NCBI GenBank assembly: GCA_017550965.1
Contig: JAFZNK010000216.1
Coordinates: 1 to 45,236 of the forward strand
DNA length: 45,236 nt
From: Thermoguttaceae bacterium
GTDB lineage: Bacteria; Planctomycetota; Planctomycetia; Pirellulales; Thermoguttaceae
Direction of reading: 5' to 3'
Shown: positions 32,566-41,851 of the stretch, one piece after another
Numbering within the stretch: the stretch's first letter is position 1
How the letters are laid out: every line of letters starts with the position of its first letter
The notes under the pieces: generated by a model
Database searches by the model: none
Told to the model about the DNA's origin: nothing
Seen by the model: only the letters and a program-made list of their open reading frames with translations
Position numbers and translations under genes: made by a program

Positions 32566-34311
32566 CTATTTTTTCTTCGGAGAGGGCGCGGAAGTTATTT
32601 TTACCGGTTCCGTTTTTTTGTCGGATTGGGCGTCAGCCTTTGCCGTTTTTTCTATCGTTTCCTGAAGTCCCGTCGTGGAGCGGGGAAGTAATCGGAACGA
32701 TTCGACGATTTCATTGCCCGAATCGTCGTACCGATCAAGGAAATCCGCGCGTATTTCAAACATAATCGTCGCTTGATTCCCCTCTTTGTCGGTAATCAGA
32801 TAGTAGACCCATCGGAACGGCGTTTCTTCGAACACTCCGTCCGCGACGACGTAGTAAACGGACTCCCCGTTTTGTCCTTCGTATTCCGCTTCTTGTTTGA
32901 ATTCGGCAAAACGGTCGCCGAGACCCTTTTGGATTTCTGATTTATAACCTTCGAGGTTTGGCTGCGTTGTCAGATCAATCTTTCCGTTTGACAAGATATT
33001 GCACTGCGCGACAGCCTCTCCGCGGTCGACGTAACATAACGCCGCCGCTTTGTCCGCGTCTTCAATCATTTTCCAACGTCTTGAGTGCTGAAACTTCCAC
33101 GGGCCCTTTTGGGCGTTGTAGTAAAGACGTAGCATTTCGGGTTTTGGCGCGCCCTGCATTTTAGCGACGACGTCTTCGGTCAGTTTTTCAGGTTCGTCCA
33201 GCGGAGCGACCGATATTTTAAGCGTAACGTTGCATTCAAGACCGGGCGTCGCGACGCTTTCTGAACGGCGTTCTGAAATTTTCAATCCAAACCACGTGAT
33301 CTGCCTGGAATTCATATCGTACTGATATTTCCCATTGAGATCCAATGCGACGCTGGCTCCCTCGGACGCGCATTCCAGCGTGCTGGGCAGATCGACGCCC
33401 TTGGCGTCCTTTCCGCCCTGGAGGTAGAGTTCGACTTCCGCGAAGTTGTCGACGATCGACGTCAACGTTAAACGAACGGTGTTGTTTTCTATAGCTTCAA
33501 CGCCTAAGAGCGCGGCGAGAATCTCCGTTGGAATTTGCCAAACGTCCCCCAGTTTAACCTCTTTGTTAGGAAGGAGTCGGTCGAGTAACGTCGTATTGAA
33601 CGGAGCCTCGTTGAGGAGCGCATATTGTTCCGCCTTCATGGCTCCGACGGGGCTGTAAATCGTAATTTTCTTTCCGTCGAAGTCAGAAACGACGTTTTTT
33701 CGCGAACTGTCAAGAAGGGGACGCGTTACCGAAGCCCCCATCTTTCGTTTCATGCCCGCTTGTTCGTATTGGCGAACCGAACGGACGGCTCCCAAAAGCG
33801 CGTATTCGGTGAAGAGTTCTTCGTATTTGAAGCCCGCTACAAATTCGATACCGGCGCGTTCATATTGCCCCGTTTGATTTGTCTGCAAAATATCGCCAGA
33901 TCCTTCGAGCGACACTTCCACGATACTGCAGGAACCTTTTTTTCGCCCGGAGATTAACGAGCAAGATTCCTGCGTATTAGCGGCCTTTTGACTTTGCGCG
34001 GTTGTAACGGGAGAGCCCGAAGCAACGGGCGGCGTGCGCGTAGCGTCGCTTTTGGTTTGATTTCCTCGTGGGAGCAGAGGTTTTCTGTCCGCAGAATCCT
34101 GCCGCTGCCCGCCGCCGACGTTTTTGAGAGTCGAGCCGATCTTTGAATTAATGGCGGAACGATTTGCGCCGTTTCCCTGAGCGCCAGACTGCGCAAAAGC
34201 GACGACGGGAAGAAAAGAAATTAATATGACGGCGCCGACTCGAGCGATATAGGTTATTCGCGCCGAGCATGCGTTAAACTTTGTTCGTAAACGAGAGGAA
34301 CGATTTCTCAT
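32566..34311 (-). CDS. Secreted protein of unknown function
   Basis: 581 residues. A signal peptide with a long basic start ends near VVAFA|QSG (about residue 40). A Gln/Asn/Ser-rich linker follows to about 115. The folded part (about 120-545) is beta-rich, with blocks such as GSGDILQTNQTGQYERAGIE, LPNKEVKLGDVWQIP, GKYQYDMNSRQITWFGLKIS and YVVADGVFEETPFRWVYYLI. The tail is Lys/Pro-rich. I do not recognise the family; a secreted planctomycete-type protein is the most that can be said. It is the gene upstream of nth, and a 16-bp perfect palindrome (34377-34392) lies 66 bases before its start. Confidence 0.65.
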   Translation of the reverse strand: MRNRSSRLRTKFNACSARITYIARVGAVILISFLPVVAFAQSGAQGNGANRSAINSKIGSTLKNVGGGQRQDSADRKPLLPRGNQTKSDATRTPPVASGSPVTTAQSQKAANTQESCSLISGRKKGSCSIVEVSLEGSGDILQTNQTGQYERAGIEFVAGFKYEELFTEYALLGAVRSVRQYEQAGMKRKMGASVTRPLLDSSRKNVVSDFDGKKITIYSPVGAMKAEQYALLNEAPFNTTLLDRLLPNKEVKLGDVWQIPTEILAALLGVEAIENNTVRLTLTSIVDNFAEVELYLQGGKDAKGVDLPSTLECASEGASVALDLNGKYQYDMNSRQITWFGLKISERRSESVATPGLECNVTLKISVAPLDEPEKLTEDVVAKMQGAPKPEMLRLYYNAQKGPWKFQHSRRWKMIEDADKAAALCYVDRGEAVAQCNILSNGKIDLTTQPNLEGYKSEIQKGLGDRFAEFKQEAEYEGQNGESVYYVVADGVFEETPFRWVYYLITDKEGNQATIMFEIRADFLDRYDDSGNEIVESFRLLPRSTTGLQETIEKTAKADAQSDKKTEPVKITSAPSPKKK

Positions 34312-34376
34312 TGGGCTTCCCTTGGCTATTTTCTCAATCCCGATTCCGTTTTTTCAACGCCTCGACGTTGAAGTTT

Positions 34377-34392
34377 TGTCGACATGTCGACA
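34377..34392. promoter_or_regulatory. 16-bp perfect palindrome, possible operator
   Basis: TGTCGACATGTCGACA reads the same on both strands. It lies 66 bases upstream of the secreted-protein gene that starts at 34311. A dimeric repressor site is possible, but GTCGAC is very common in this DNA, which raises the chance of coincidence. Confidence 0.3.
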
Positions 34393-34497
34393 TTGAGAAA
34401 GATCGTTTTCCAAAAACACTCGTGAACGATATAGTTTAACGGTTGTTTGATCAAGATTGAAAATCGTTTTTTATGGCGTTTAAAGAGCGACGCCTCG

Positions 34498-35406
34498 TTA
34501 ATCGATCGGCGTTTCCCGCAGGGGTGGGAGCTTGAAAAGCCGTATGGCGTTTTGCGTCGTTTGATTGACGATTTCAGGGATAGAAGCGTCGCGTAATTCC
34601 GCAAGTCTTTTTGCGACAAAGATTGTTGTTAGCGGTTCGTTTCTTTCTAGTTTCCCGCGCAAGGGATGGGGCGTTAAAAAGGGACAGTCCGTTTCCAGTA
34701 GAATACGATCGACGGGAACTCTTTTAGCGACTTCCCAAAGATCTGAGAATTTTTTACTCGTATAGGTAACGAATCCCCCAAAACCAAGATAGAATCCCAA
34801 ATCGATCAGTTCTTCGGCTTGTTCAGGCGTTCCACTGAAGGAATGGACGACGCCGCAGTTTGGTTCAGAAGAATATCTGGGAGCGGTTGCGTAGAAATCT
34901 CTGAGCGTCGCCATAATCTCTTCGTTGGTTTCTCGTGAATGAATGACGACGGGCAATTGGGCGCGAAGACCTAAGTCCAACGTCTGCAACAGGAAATCGC
35001 GTTGTCGTTCGATTGGAGTATAATCCCAATAACAATCAAGTCCTGTTTCTCCCAGCGCGACAATTTTGTTTGACTTCGGATCGTCAAAAGCGAGCCGCAC
35101 GCATTCCTCCCAATCGTCCTGCGTCGCTTGCGACACGTGATTAGGATGAAAACCGACAGCCGCGAAAACAAAGTCGTATTTATGCGCAAGTTCGACGGCT
35201 CTAAGCGAGGAAGCAAGATCGACGCCCGGAACGATCAACCCCGATATGAACGGCCTAAATACCGGATCTGTCGTTTGTCGCCCTTTAATCTCGGGAAAGA
35301 TTCCGCGTTGCGATCGATCAAGAAACGCTTCCAAATCAAAGGAAAAATCTTCAAGGTTGACATGCGCGTGCGTGTCGACCAGAGGGAGGGGGCGAGGCTG
35401 CGACAT
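34498..35406 (-). CDS. tatD: TatD-family metal-dependent DNase
   Basis: 302 residues from the ATG at 35406 (MSQPRPLPLVDTHAHV); the frame is open to 35562 and other starts such as 35487, with AAGGA upstream, would add a basic leader. TatD enzymes are TIM-barrel amidohydrolase-fold nucleases. Metal ligands are visible: DTHAHVN, the glutamate in GETGLDCYWD, the histidine in PVVIHSRET, HSFSGT, and LETDCPFLTPHP. Slightly longer than the usual 260 residues because of an insertion in the first third (about 25-60). Followed by an intergenic region of 186 bases. Confidence 0.93.
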   Translation of the reverse strand: MSQPRPLPLVDTHAHVNLEDFSFDLEAFLDRSQRGIFPEIKGRQTTDPVFRPFISGLIVPGVDLASSLRAVELAHKYDFVFAAVGFHPNHVSQATQDDWEECVRLAFDDPKSNKIVALGETGLDCYWDYTPIERQRDFLLQTLDLGLRAQLPVVIHSRETNEEIMATLRDFYATAPRYSSEPNCGVVHSFSGTPEQAEELIDLGFYLGFGGFVTYTSKKFSDLWEVAKRVPVDRILLETDCPFLTPHPLRGKLERNEPLTTIFVAKRLAELRDASIPEIVNQTTQNAIRLFKLPPLRETPID

Positions 35407-35562
35407 AGGGACGTCAGTCTTGGTTTTTGAGGGATGTGTGATTACGCGTCCGACAGAACGCGACTTTTGACCGTTAAGCCTCCACATTCTAAAGCGATTC
35501 CTTTTTTTTACCAGCGTCCTAATCCAAAAATGGCGGCGGAATTCTCCGACGTTATTTGGCAA

Positions 35563-35882
35563 ATAGCCGTTTTTTACAAGGAAAACCGATAGACTTGTTG
35601 CAAAAAACGCTTAAAATTAAGAAGTTCCGAGAGCGAATAGCCGTTTGTGAAAAGTTCAAAAACAACGCTTTCGCGTACTGGAACGTAATGGAAAGAATCT
35701 CCGACATTTCGGAAAAAGCGGAACCAGAGTTTGTCTGGAAACCAGTTGATACGTTTCTTTTTCATTACAGATTAAACGTAGTGTAAACCGTTAATTGAAT
35801 AAGAAGGCGTCGGCAGTGTTTTTCGACGTTTTTTTCTTGTTTTTTAAGAGTTATTCACGCAGCAAGGTTAGAGGACGACGTT
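35563..35882. other. 320-base gap before the DUF4159 gene
   Basis: Between tatD and the plus-strand DUF4159 gene. Two short frames overlap on opposite strands (35556-35786 plus, 35574-35765 minus); neither has a ribosome site or a recognisable motif, so neither is called. GAGG eight bases before the GTG at 35883 marks the start of the next gene. Confidence 0.45.
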
Positions 35883-38543
35883 GTGCGTATGAGTTGTAAC
35901 GGCTCCCGGTACGGTAATCATAGCCTTGGATTGGGGTTGATAGGTCTTTTTTTCTTCTTTCAAGGTTTAATAGCGGTAGGTCAGGATGACGCTGTAAATC
36001 ACCCGTCGGCGAAGACGAACAGTATGTCTCCCGCTGTTCTTTCCACTGAAGACATTCCTGTTCCCACGAACGAACCGGGGTTGAGTGAAGGACGCCCGAT
36101 CGACGAAGTAGATCGCGTCGAATCGAAACAGAACGTCCCCGATAATGAGGAAACGTTTCTCAACGCCGAGGCCGTTCGCTCGGCGATTGACGGCGCGGTA
36201 GCGTTTATTAAACAAAAACAGCGTCCCAACGGCGATTGGAACGAATACCCCGGTTACTCTCCCGGCACGACGGCGCTTTGCGCCCTGGCTCTATTAACGG
36301 CAGGGTTAGATAAAAACGACCCAACCGTGTCCAAAGCTCTTGATTATTTATCAGGTTTCACGGCTAGTAAGCAGAATCAAACGTATCCCATTTCCGTTCA
36401 GACGATGGTTTTTTGTCTTGCCGACCCGGAAACATATCGTTCGACAATCGAGAACAACGTCGCGTGGTTGGTCGAACGTCAGATGAAAACTCAAAACGAA
36501 TATCGCGGCGGATGGTCCTATGTGGGAGACAATCAAGATTCGGAACGCGCAGACAATTCCAATTCGCAATTTGCCCTTTTAGCTTTGTACGAGGCGGAGC
36601 TTGTCGGCGTTGAAATTGACGATTCCGTGTGGCAAAGCGCCGAAGATTATTGGCTTCGCATGCAAAACGACGACGGCTCCTGGGGATACCGTTCCTCCTC
36701 TCTCAATCCGTCGGGATTTCCAAGCGGATACGGAACCGGCAGCATGACTTGCGCCGGCATTGCCGCCTTGGCTATTTGCTCCGGCGTTCGTGAAGCGACG
36801 CGCGCTAAGATCGAAGGCGATAATTTTCGTTGCTGTCAGGACGTCGACGATGAAATTGCCGTCAGAATGTCGCGGGGATTGAGCTGGCTTGGCAACCATT
36901 TTAGCGTTCAAACGAATCCAGGCCACGCTGTTGGCGCCGATTCTTACTTCTTCTATTACCTCTACGGATTGGAACGCGTTGGTCGTCTGACCGCTAACCG
37001 TTTTGTCGGTCGAAGCGACTGGTATCGCGAAGGCGCGGAAGTTTTACTTCGTCGTAAAGGCGTGTTGTCCCAATTTTGGAACGCTCAGAAAGATCTTGCC
37101 GGCAATAATTGCGTTTCAACTTCTTTTGCTTTACTGTTTTTGTCCAAAGGTCGCTGGCCTCTTTTGGCGTCAAAACTAAAATTTGGAGCTGGGGACGATT
37201 GGAACACGCATCCGAACGACGTCGCTCATCTTACGGCTCGAGTAGAGCAAGAATGGGACGTTCACCTGATCTGGCAGACGATCGACTCTGAAAAAGCGAC
37301 TCTCGACGATTTCCTCCAATCGCCGATTCTGTCGATAAGCGGCACAACCACTCCTGTTCCCGCCGACCCTAAATTGAGAGAACGGCTCGTCCAGAATTTG
37401 CGCGGATACCTTGAACAGGGAGGTTTTATTTTTGCAGAGGCTATCGACGGAGACGTGTCTTTTGAAAGAGGTTTTCGTGAATTAATGGGAGAGGTTCTCG
37501 CCGAAGACGGAGGAGATTTTGAACTTCTGGATCCTAGTCATCCCATTTGGACCGCGGAGAAGATTGTCGATCCGAATTTTGCTCGACCTATTTGGGGAAT
37601 TGATTTTGGCTGTCGCACGAGCGTCGTGCTTGTTCCAGCCTTTCGACCCGTCCCTGATAAAAACGGCGCTCTCCCCAGCGCGGTCGACGATCGTCCTTCG
37701 TTGTCTTGTCTTTGGGAAGCGACGAAGAACAGACCGCGAGGCGAGGAGAAAACGCAAATTGTCTCTGAAAGAGTCAGGAGTGAAATTGAAGCCGCGTTCG
37801 CCATTGGAATAAACGTTTGCGCTTACGCGACCAACCGACAAATGAAGTTTAAAGACGAAATTGCCGCTGACGTCGGAGAAGAGTTGGAAAAAGGTTCCGA
37901 CGTTCACAATAGTCTTTTCGCCGCGATTCTCGAATGCGGAGGAGGTTCTTCTTGCGCGCCTCGCGCCATACCTAATCTTATGCGTTCGATACGGGCAAGG
38001 CTTGGCGTCCCCACGCAGTTATACGTTCCGCACGCTACGGCGAAAACCGACGATCTGTTTGACTATCCGACGTTGTTTATGCACGGTCGTAACGCGTTCG
38101 CTTTTTCAGAAGCCGAGCGCGAACGTCTGCGCCTGTATTTTGAACGCGGCGGTTTTTTGTTCGCCAACGCCGTCTGCGCGTCGAAACAGTTTGAGGAATC
38201 GTTCTTGAAAGAAGCGGAGATTCTTTTCCCCGACGAACAACTTGTAGACGTTCCTGCGGACGATCCTCTGTTCTCAGGAAAATACGGGGGATTCCGAATT
38301 GAGAAGTTGCAATATCGAAGCAGACGCGTCGAGAACGGTCGTTCGACGACCGCGGTCGTCCAGGACGGACCTCCTCGGTTAAAAGGCGTCCAGCGAGACG
38401 GCCGATGGATCGTCATCTACTCTCCCGACGACGTTAGTTGCGCTTTGGAAAACGTAACGGCCGCCAATTGCGAAGGACTTACTCAGAAAAGCGCGTTCTA
38501 TCTTGCGACGAATATTTTGTTTTACGCCGCCGAATCGTTCTGA
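35883..38543 (+). CDS. Terpenoid-cyclase-fold plus DUF4159 protein
   Basis: 886 residues, GTG start with GAGG eight bases upstream. A signal peptide (hydrophobic to about residue 34) leads to a Thr/Pro/Glu-rich spacer. Residues about 95-420 are an alpha/alpha toroid of the squalene-cyclase/prenyltransferase fold, with repeated QxxDGSW-like elements (RPNGDWNEYPGY, MQNDDGSWGYRSS, WLVERQMKTQNEYRGGWSY). A GATase-like region (about 460-560; GYLEQGGFIFAEAID) and a C-terminal DUF4159 domain (about 670-885; YFERGGFLFANAVC, ILFYAAESF) follow. This combination is common in planctomycetes; no reaction is known, and the QW-type repeats here most likely form a scaffold and not a cyclase. Predicted to act outside the cytoplasm. 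Confidence 0.8.
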   Translation: MRMSCNGSRYGNHSLGLGLIGLFFFFQGLIAVGQDDAVNHPSAKTNSMSPAVLSTEDIPVPTNEPGLSEGRPIDEVDRVESKQNVPDNEETFLNAEAVRSAIDGAVAFIKQKQRPNGDWNEYPGYSPGTTALCALALLTAGLDKNDPTVSKALDYLSGFTASKQNQTYPISVQTMVFCLADPETYRSTIENNVAWLVERQMKTQNEYRGGWSYVGDNQDSERADNSNSQFALLALYEAELVGVEIDDSVWQSAEDYWLRMQNDDGSWGYRSSSLNPSGFPSGYGTGSMTCAGIAALAICSGVREATRAKIEGDNFRCCQDVDDEIAVRMSRGLSWLGNHFSVQTNPGHAVGADSYFFYYLYGLERVGRLTANRFVGRSDWYREGAEVLLRRKGVLSQFWNAQKDLAGNNCVSTSFALLFLSKGRWPLLASKLKFGAGDDWNTHPNDVAHLTARVEQEWDVHLIWQTIDSEKATLDDFLQSPILSISGTTTPVPADPKLRERLVQNLRGYLEQGGFIFAEAIDGDVSFERGFRELMGEVLAEDGGDFELLDPSHPIWTAEKIVDPNFARPIWGIDFGCRTSVVLVPAFRPVPDKNGALPSAVDDRPSLSCLWEATKNRPRGEEKTQIVSERVRSEIEAAFAIGINVCAYATNRQMKFKDEIAADVGEELEKGSDVHNSLFAAILECGGGSSCAPRAIPNLMRSIRARLGVPTQLYVPHATAKTDDLFDYPTLFMHGRNAFAFSEAERERLRLYFERGGFLFANAVCASKQFEESFLKEAEILFPDEQLVDVPADDPLFSGKYGGFRIEKLQYRSRRVENGRSTTAVVQDGPPRLKGVQRDGRWIVIYSPDDVSCALENVTAANCEGLTQKSAFYLATNILFYAAESF

Positions 38544-38816
38544 TTCTTAAAGGCATGGTTATATTGATTATAACGATTGTAGCAATAAGCGATTGTCATG
38601 ATACTACGCGCGGCTCAAAAGAAAGATTCAAAATTTGTCGTTTCCCCCTTGTAAAAACGAGCTTTGCCGATAGAATTAACAAAATTGTTTAATCCCTCTT
38701 TTGTCGACGGGCCGTCGTTTGGATCCGCCGACGTCGGGGAGTGTTGTCGGACGCCCCTTAGGGGTTGGTAATTGCGCGTTGGAGAGAAAAGACGCGTCCT
38801 GCAAGCAAGGTAAATT

Positions 38817-40292
38817 ATGTTTGAATCGTTGACCGATCGACTCAGCGCCGCTTTCCGTGCAATGACGGGCCGCGGTCGTCTCACTGAATCAAACGTGCGC
38901 GAAGGGCTTGAGCAGGTGCGTCAGGCTCTTCTCGAAGCGGACGCGAGCGTTGAAGTTGCGAATAAGTTTATCGCCAACGTCCAGGAGAAATTCCTTGGCG
39001 CGGACGTTTCTCGCGCTTTAAATCCGACGCAACAGATTTTGAAGATTGTCAACGACGAGCTTGTCGAGTTGATGGGGCCCGTCGATTCGACCGTGCCCGC
39101 GAAAGATCCGTTTACCACGATTATGCTCTGCGGGTTGCAAGGTTCCGGTAAAACCACCACCTGCGGCAAGTTGGGTAAACGGTTGCTTGAGTCCGGTCGA
39201 AAACCTATGTTCGTCGCGGCAGACTTGCAGCGTCCCGCGGCTATCGATCAGCTTGAGATTTTAGGCGCGCAACTTAACGTTCCCGTTTTCGTCGACCGTG
39301 AGTCTAAGGATCCCGTCGACGTTTGCAAACGCGCCTTAAAAGAGGCGAAGGACAAGGCCGTCGACGTCGTCGTGCTTGACACCGCGGGGCGTTTGCACAT
39401 TGACGACGAACTAATGGCTCAGCTGGAGCAGGTTGAACGCAAGGTTCAGCCGGACCAGGTATATTTCGTCGTCGACGCGATGACGGGCCAGGACGCCGTC
39501 AATAGCGCGAAGGCGTTCAACGACGCGCTTGAACTCGACGGCGTTATTTTGACGAAGTTGGACGGCGACGCTCGCGGCGGCGCGGCGCTTTCCGTCAAAG
39601 CGATTACCGGCGTTCCGATTAAGTTTATCGGCGTCGGCGAGACGCTCGACGCTCTTGAAGACTTCCATCCCGATCGTATGGCCAGCCGTATGCTCGGTAT
39701 GGGCGACGTTATGACTCTTATTGAGACCGCCCAGGCGAAGTTCGACGAGGCGGAACTTAAACGTCAACAAGAGCAAATGGAGAAGGGCGTTTTTACGCTC
39801 GACGATTTCCGCAAGCAGATGCAACAGGCGTCGCGTCTGGGCTCCATGGGGAAGATCATGAGTCTTATTCCCGGCATGGGGCGGCTGAGCGGACTTCTCG
39901 GCGAGTTAAACGTCGACCCGGACAAAGAGATGCGTAAAGTCGGCGGGTTAATTGATTCAATGACCCCGCAAGAGAGACGTCATCCTGAAATTATCGATTA
40001 CCGACGCAAAAAGCGTATTGCCGCCGGCGCCGGCGTCGACGTGAAACGCGTTACCGAACTCTTGTCGATGCACCAGCGCATGGCGGGAATGGTCAAGAAT
40101 TTCTCGGGGCTTGGCGCGGCGGATCGTATGCGTAGTCTTCAACAGTTGACCGCTCAGACGGCGGCGAACCCGTTTGGAATGATGGGGCCGCCTAAGAAGG
40201 GATCTACCGGAAAACGCCTGACTCCGAAAGAACGCGAGGCTCAGCGAAAACGTCTTGAGAAAGAGCGTCGCAACAAGAAGAAGAGAAAGTAG
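38817..40292 (+). CDS. ffh: Signal recognition particle protein Ffh
   Basis: 491 residues; AAGG six bases before the ATG. Ffh is the GTPase that binds signal sequences on the ribosome with the SRP RNA and docks with FtsY. It has an N domain (1-95), a G domain with the P-loop GLQGSGKT at 106-113, DTAGR at 188, TKLDGDARGG, and a Met-rich M domain after about 300 (MQQASRLGSMGKIMSLIPGM). The C-terminus is basic (KERRNKKKRK). First gene of the ffh-rpsP-trmD-rplS block. The 273 bases upstream show no SRP RNA signature, and the short CCCC-TTA-GGGG stem at 38754-38764 is the only structure seen. Confidence 0.98.
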   Translation: MFESLTDRLSAAFRAMTGRGRLTESNVREGLEQVRQALLEADASVEVANKFIANVQEKFLGADVSRALNPTQQILKIVNDELVELMGPVDSTVPAKDPFTTIMLCGLQGSGKTTTCGKLGKRLLESGRKPMFVAADLQRPAAIDQLEILGAQLNVPVFVDRESKDPVDVCKRALKEAKDKAVDVVVLDTAGRLHIDDELMAQLEQVERKVQPDQVYFVVDAMTGQDAVNSAKAFNDALELDGVILTKLDGDARGGAALSVKAITGVPIKFIGVGETLDALEDFHPDRMASRMLGMGDVMTLIETAQAKFDEAELKRQQEQMEKGVFTLDDFRKQMQQASRLGSMGKIMSLIPGMGRLSGLLGELNVDPDKEMRKVGGLIDSMTPQERRHPEIIDYRRKKRIAAGAGVDVKRVTELLSMHQRMAGMVKNFSGLGAADRMRSLQQLTAQTAANPFGMMGPPKKGSTGKRLTPKEREAQRKRLEKERRNKKKRK

Positions 40293-40308
40293 TTCGTATT
40301 TTATCGTA

Positions 40309-40334
40309 TTTAACCGGGAAACGCCCGTTAAATA
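40309..40334 (+). terminator. Hairpin after ffh, possible terminator or attenuator
   Basis: ATTTAAC-c-GGG at 40309-40319 pairs with CCC-GTTAAAT at 40325-40334 with one bulged base. It lies 16 bases after the ffh stop and is followed by ATATTTGG, so no strong T tract. It may reduce read-through into rpsP. Confidence 0.45.
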
Positions 40335-40511
40335 TATTTGGTCTTGCGCGTCGAAACGCTGCGTTTGTTAGGTCTTTGACCGACCAAACGAGTTCCCGAC
40401 AAGGCGTTTTTTGACGTTAGACTGCTAATTTGTGTTCCGAGCGTTCGGAACGACTTCAGGCCTTGTTGGTTTTGGCAAACAAGCAAGGCGTTCAACGAGG
40501 GAGATAATTAA

Positions 40512-40871
40512 GTGTCTGTAAGAATTCGTATGAAAAAGTTTGGACGTAAACACCGTCCTTTCTTCCGTATTGTCGCCGTAGACGGTCGTCGCCCCCGCGA
40601 CGGTCGCGTTCTTGAAGAACTCGGCACCTATGATCCGTTGGTTCCTGAGACTGACGCTCGCGCTCTTCTCAATGGCGATCGCATCGCTTATTGGCTTGGC
40701 GTCGGCGCGCAGCCGAGCGACAAGTGCGCCGTTCTTATCAAGAAGTATGGCGCTAACGGAACTAGCTTAGAGGCCCAAAAGGCCGCTTTGGAGCGATTGG
40801 CTCAATCTCGCCGTCGCGTCGCCCCTGTCGCTAAGGAAGAGGCCGCTGCGCCTGCCCCCGCTGCGGAGTGA
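40512..40871 (+). CDS. rpsP: 30S ribosomal protein S16
   Basis: 119 residues, GTG start with GGGAG eight bases upstream. The S16 core is evident (VRIRMKKFGRKHRPFFRIVAVD, then RRPRDGRVLEELGTYDPL and RIAYWLGVGAQPSD). The C-terminal 35 residues are an Ala/Glu/Pro-rich extension (ending AAAPAPAAE). The 219-base leader upstream holds several hairpins, including GTTCCGA-gcgt-TCGGAAC at 40434-40451. Confidence 0.98.
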   Translation: MSVRIRMKKFGRKHRPFFRIVAVDGRRPRDGRVLEELGTYDPLVPETDARALLNGDRIAYWLGVGAQPSDKCAVLIKKYGANGTSLEAQKAALERLAQSRRRVAPVAKEEAAAPAPAAE

Positions 40872-40929
40872 GCGTTTAGAGATTGGTGATTTTTTAGTTG
40901 TCGTCGTTGTTGACGCGCGAGTTTAATTG

Positions 40930-41631
40930 ATGCGGATCGACGTTTTAACGCTTTTTCCCGGTATTTTTGAGGGATATCTTTCCGAGAGTATTCTGGAAGA
41001 CGCGATTGAACGAGGTCTCCTTGAAGTAAACTTGTACGATATGCGTCAATGGGCGCGCGACAAACACAACACGATGGACGATCGTCCCTTTGGGGGCGGG
41101 CCCGGCATGGTGTTGAAAGTCGATAGAGTCGTCCCTTGCGTCGAAGAGGTACAGACTTATGCGGAGCGTCCGGGACGCGTCGTAATGTTAACGCCTCAAG
41201 GACGTCTTTTGACGCAGCGGGTCGTGGAAGAATTGGCTTCGGAAGAACGTTTAATTCTTTTATGCGGACGCTACGAAGGGTTTGATCAGCGAATTGTCGA
41301 CATACTCCGACCCGACGAAATTTCTATCGGGGACTATGTTTTGAACGGCGGAGAAGTGGCGGCGGCGGTGATCGTCGATTCTGTCATGCGTTTGATCCCA
41401 GGCGTATTGGGAGACGAGGCGTCGGCGGTGGTCGATTCGTTTTCGTCTGGAAATCGTCTTTTGGAAGAAGACCAATATACGCGCCCTCGCGAATATCGCG
41501 GTTTAAGAGCGCCGGAAATACTCCTTAGCGGAGACCACGGCTTGGTCGACAAATGGCGAGAAATCAATCGTTTGGAGAAAACGTTTGCGCGTCGTCCCGA
41601 TTTGTTGGACGACAAAGCGTCGGATAATTGA
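40930..41631 (+). CDS. trmD: tRNA (guanine-37-N1)-methyltransferase
   Basis: 233 residues from ATG at 40930 (a TTG precedes it directly). TrmD adds the methyl group of S-adenosylmethionine to G37 in tRNAs, preventing frameshifts. It is a trefoil-knot SPOUT enzyme; the knot motifs LLCGRYEGFDQRIVD and EISIGDYVLNGGEVAA are both present, with GGGPGMVLKVD in front and the DQYTRPREYRG block behind. It follows rpsP by 58 bases. RimM, which usually sits between these two genes, is missing here. Confidence 0.97.
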   Translation: MRIDVLTLFPGIFEGYLSESILEDAIERGLLEVNLYDMRQWARDKHNTMDDRPFGGGPGMVLKVDRVVPCVEEVQTYAERPGRVVMLTPQGRLLTQRVVEELASEERLILLCGRYEGFDQRIVDILRPDEISIGDYVLNGGEVAAAVIVDSVMRLIPGVLGDEASAVVDSFSSGNRLLEEDQYTRPREYRGLRAPEILLSGDHGLVDKWREINRLEKTFARRPDLLDDKASDN

Positions 41632-41851
41632 CGCGTTCGGTTTTCGGCTTCCTCGATATGAGAGGTCGTTGGTCGTACGAATCAAATTCGACGTCAGGGA
41701 GTCGGGTTGATCGAGACTTGCGTTTGCATAATCAAGCGATCGTTCGAACGTTCGGGCGATTTTCGATCTTCTTTCTAGTCCGACGCGGTTATGTCGGAAG
41801 TTTTTAACGTACTCCTTACACTAGCATACAAGAAATATAAGGAACATATCC

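Noticed and set aside
35556..35786. Small frames on both strands before the DUF4159 gene
   Set aside because: They overlap each other, neither has a ribosome site or family signature.
38544..38816. SRP RNA gene next to ffh
   Set aside because: No conserved SRP helix 8 sequence or matching fold could be found in the spacer.
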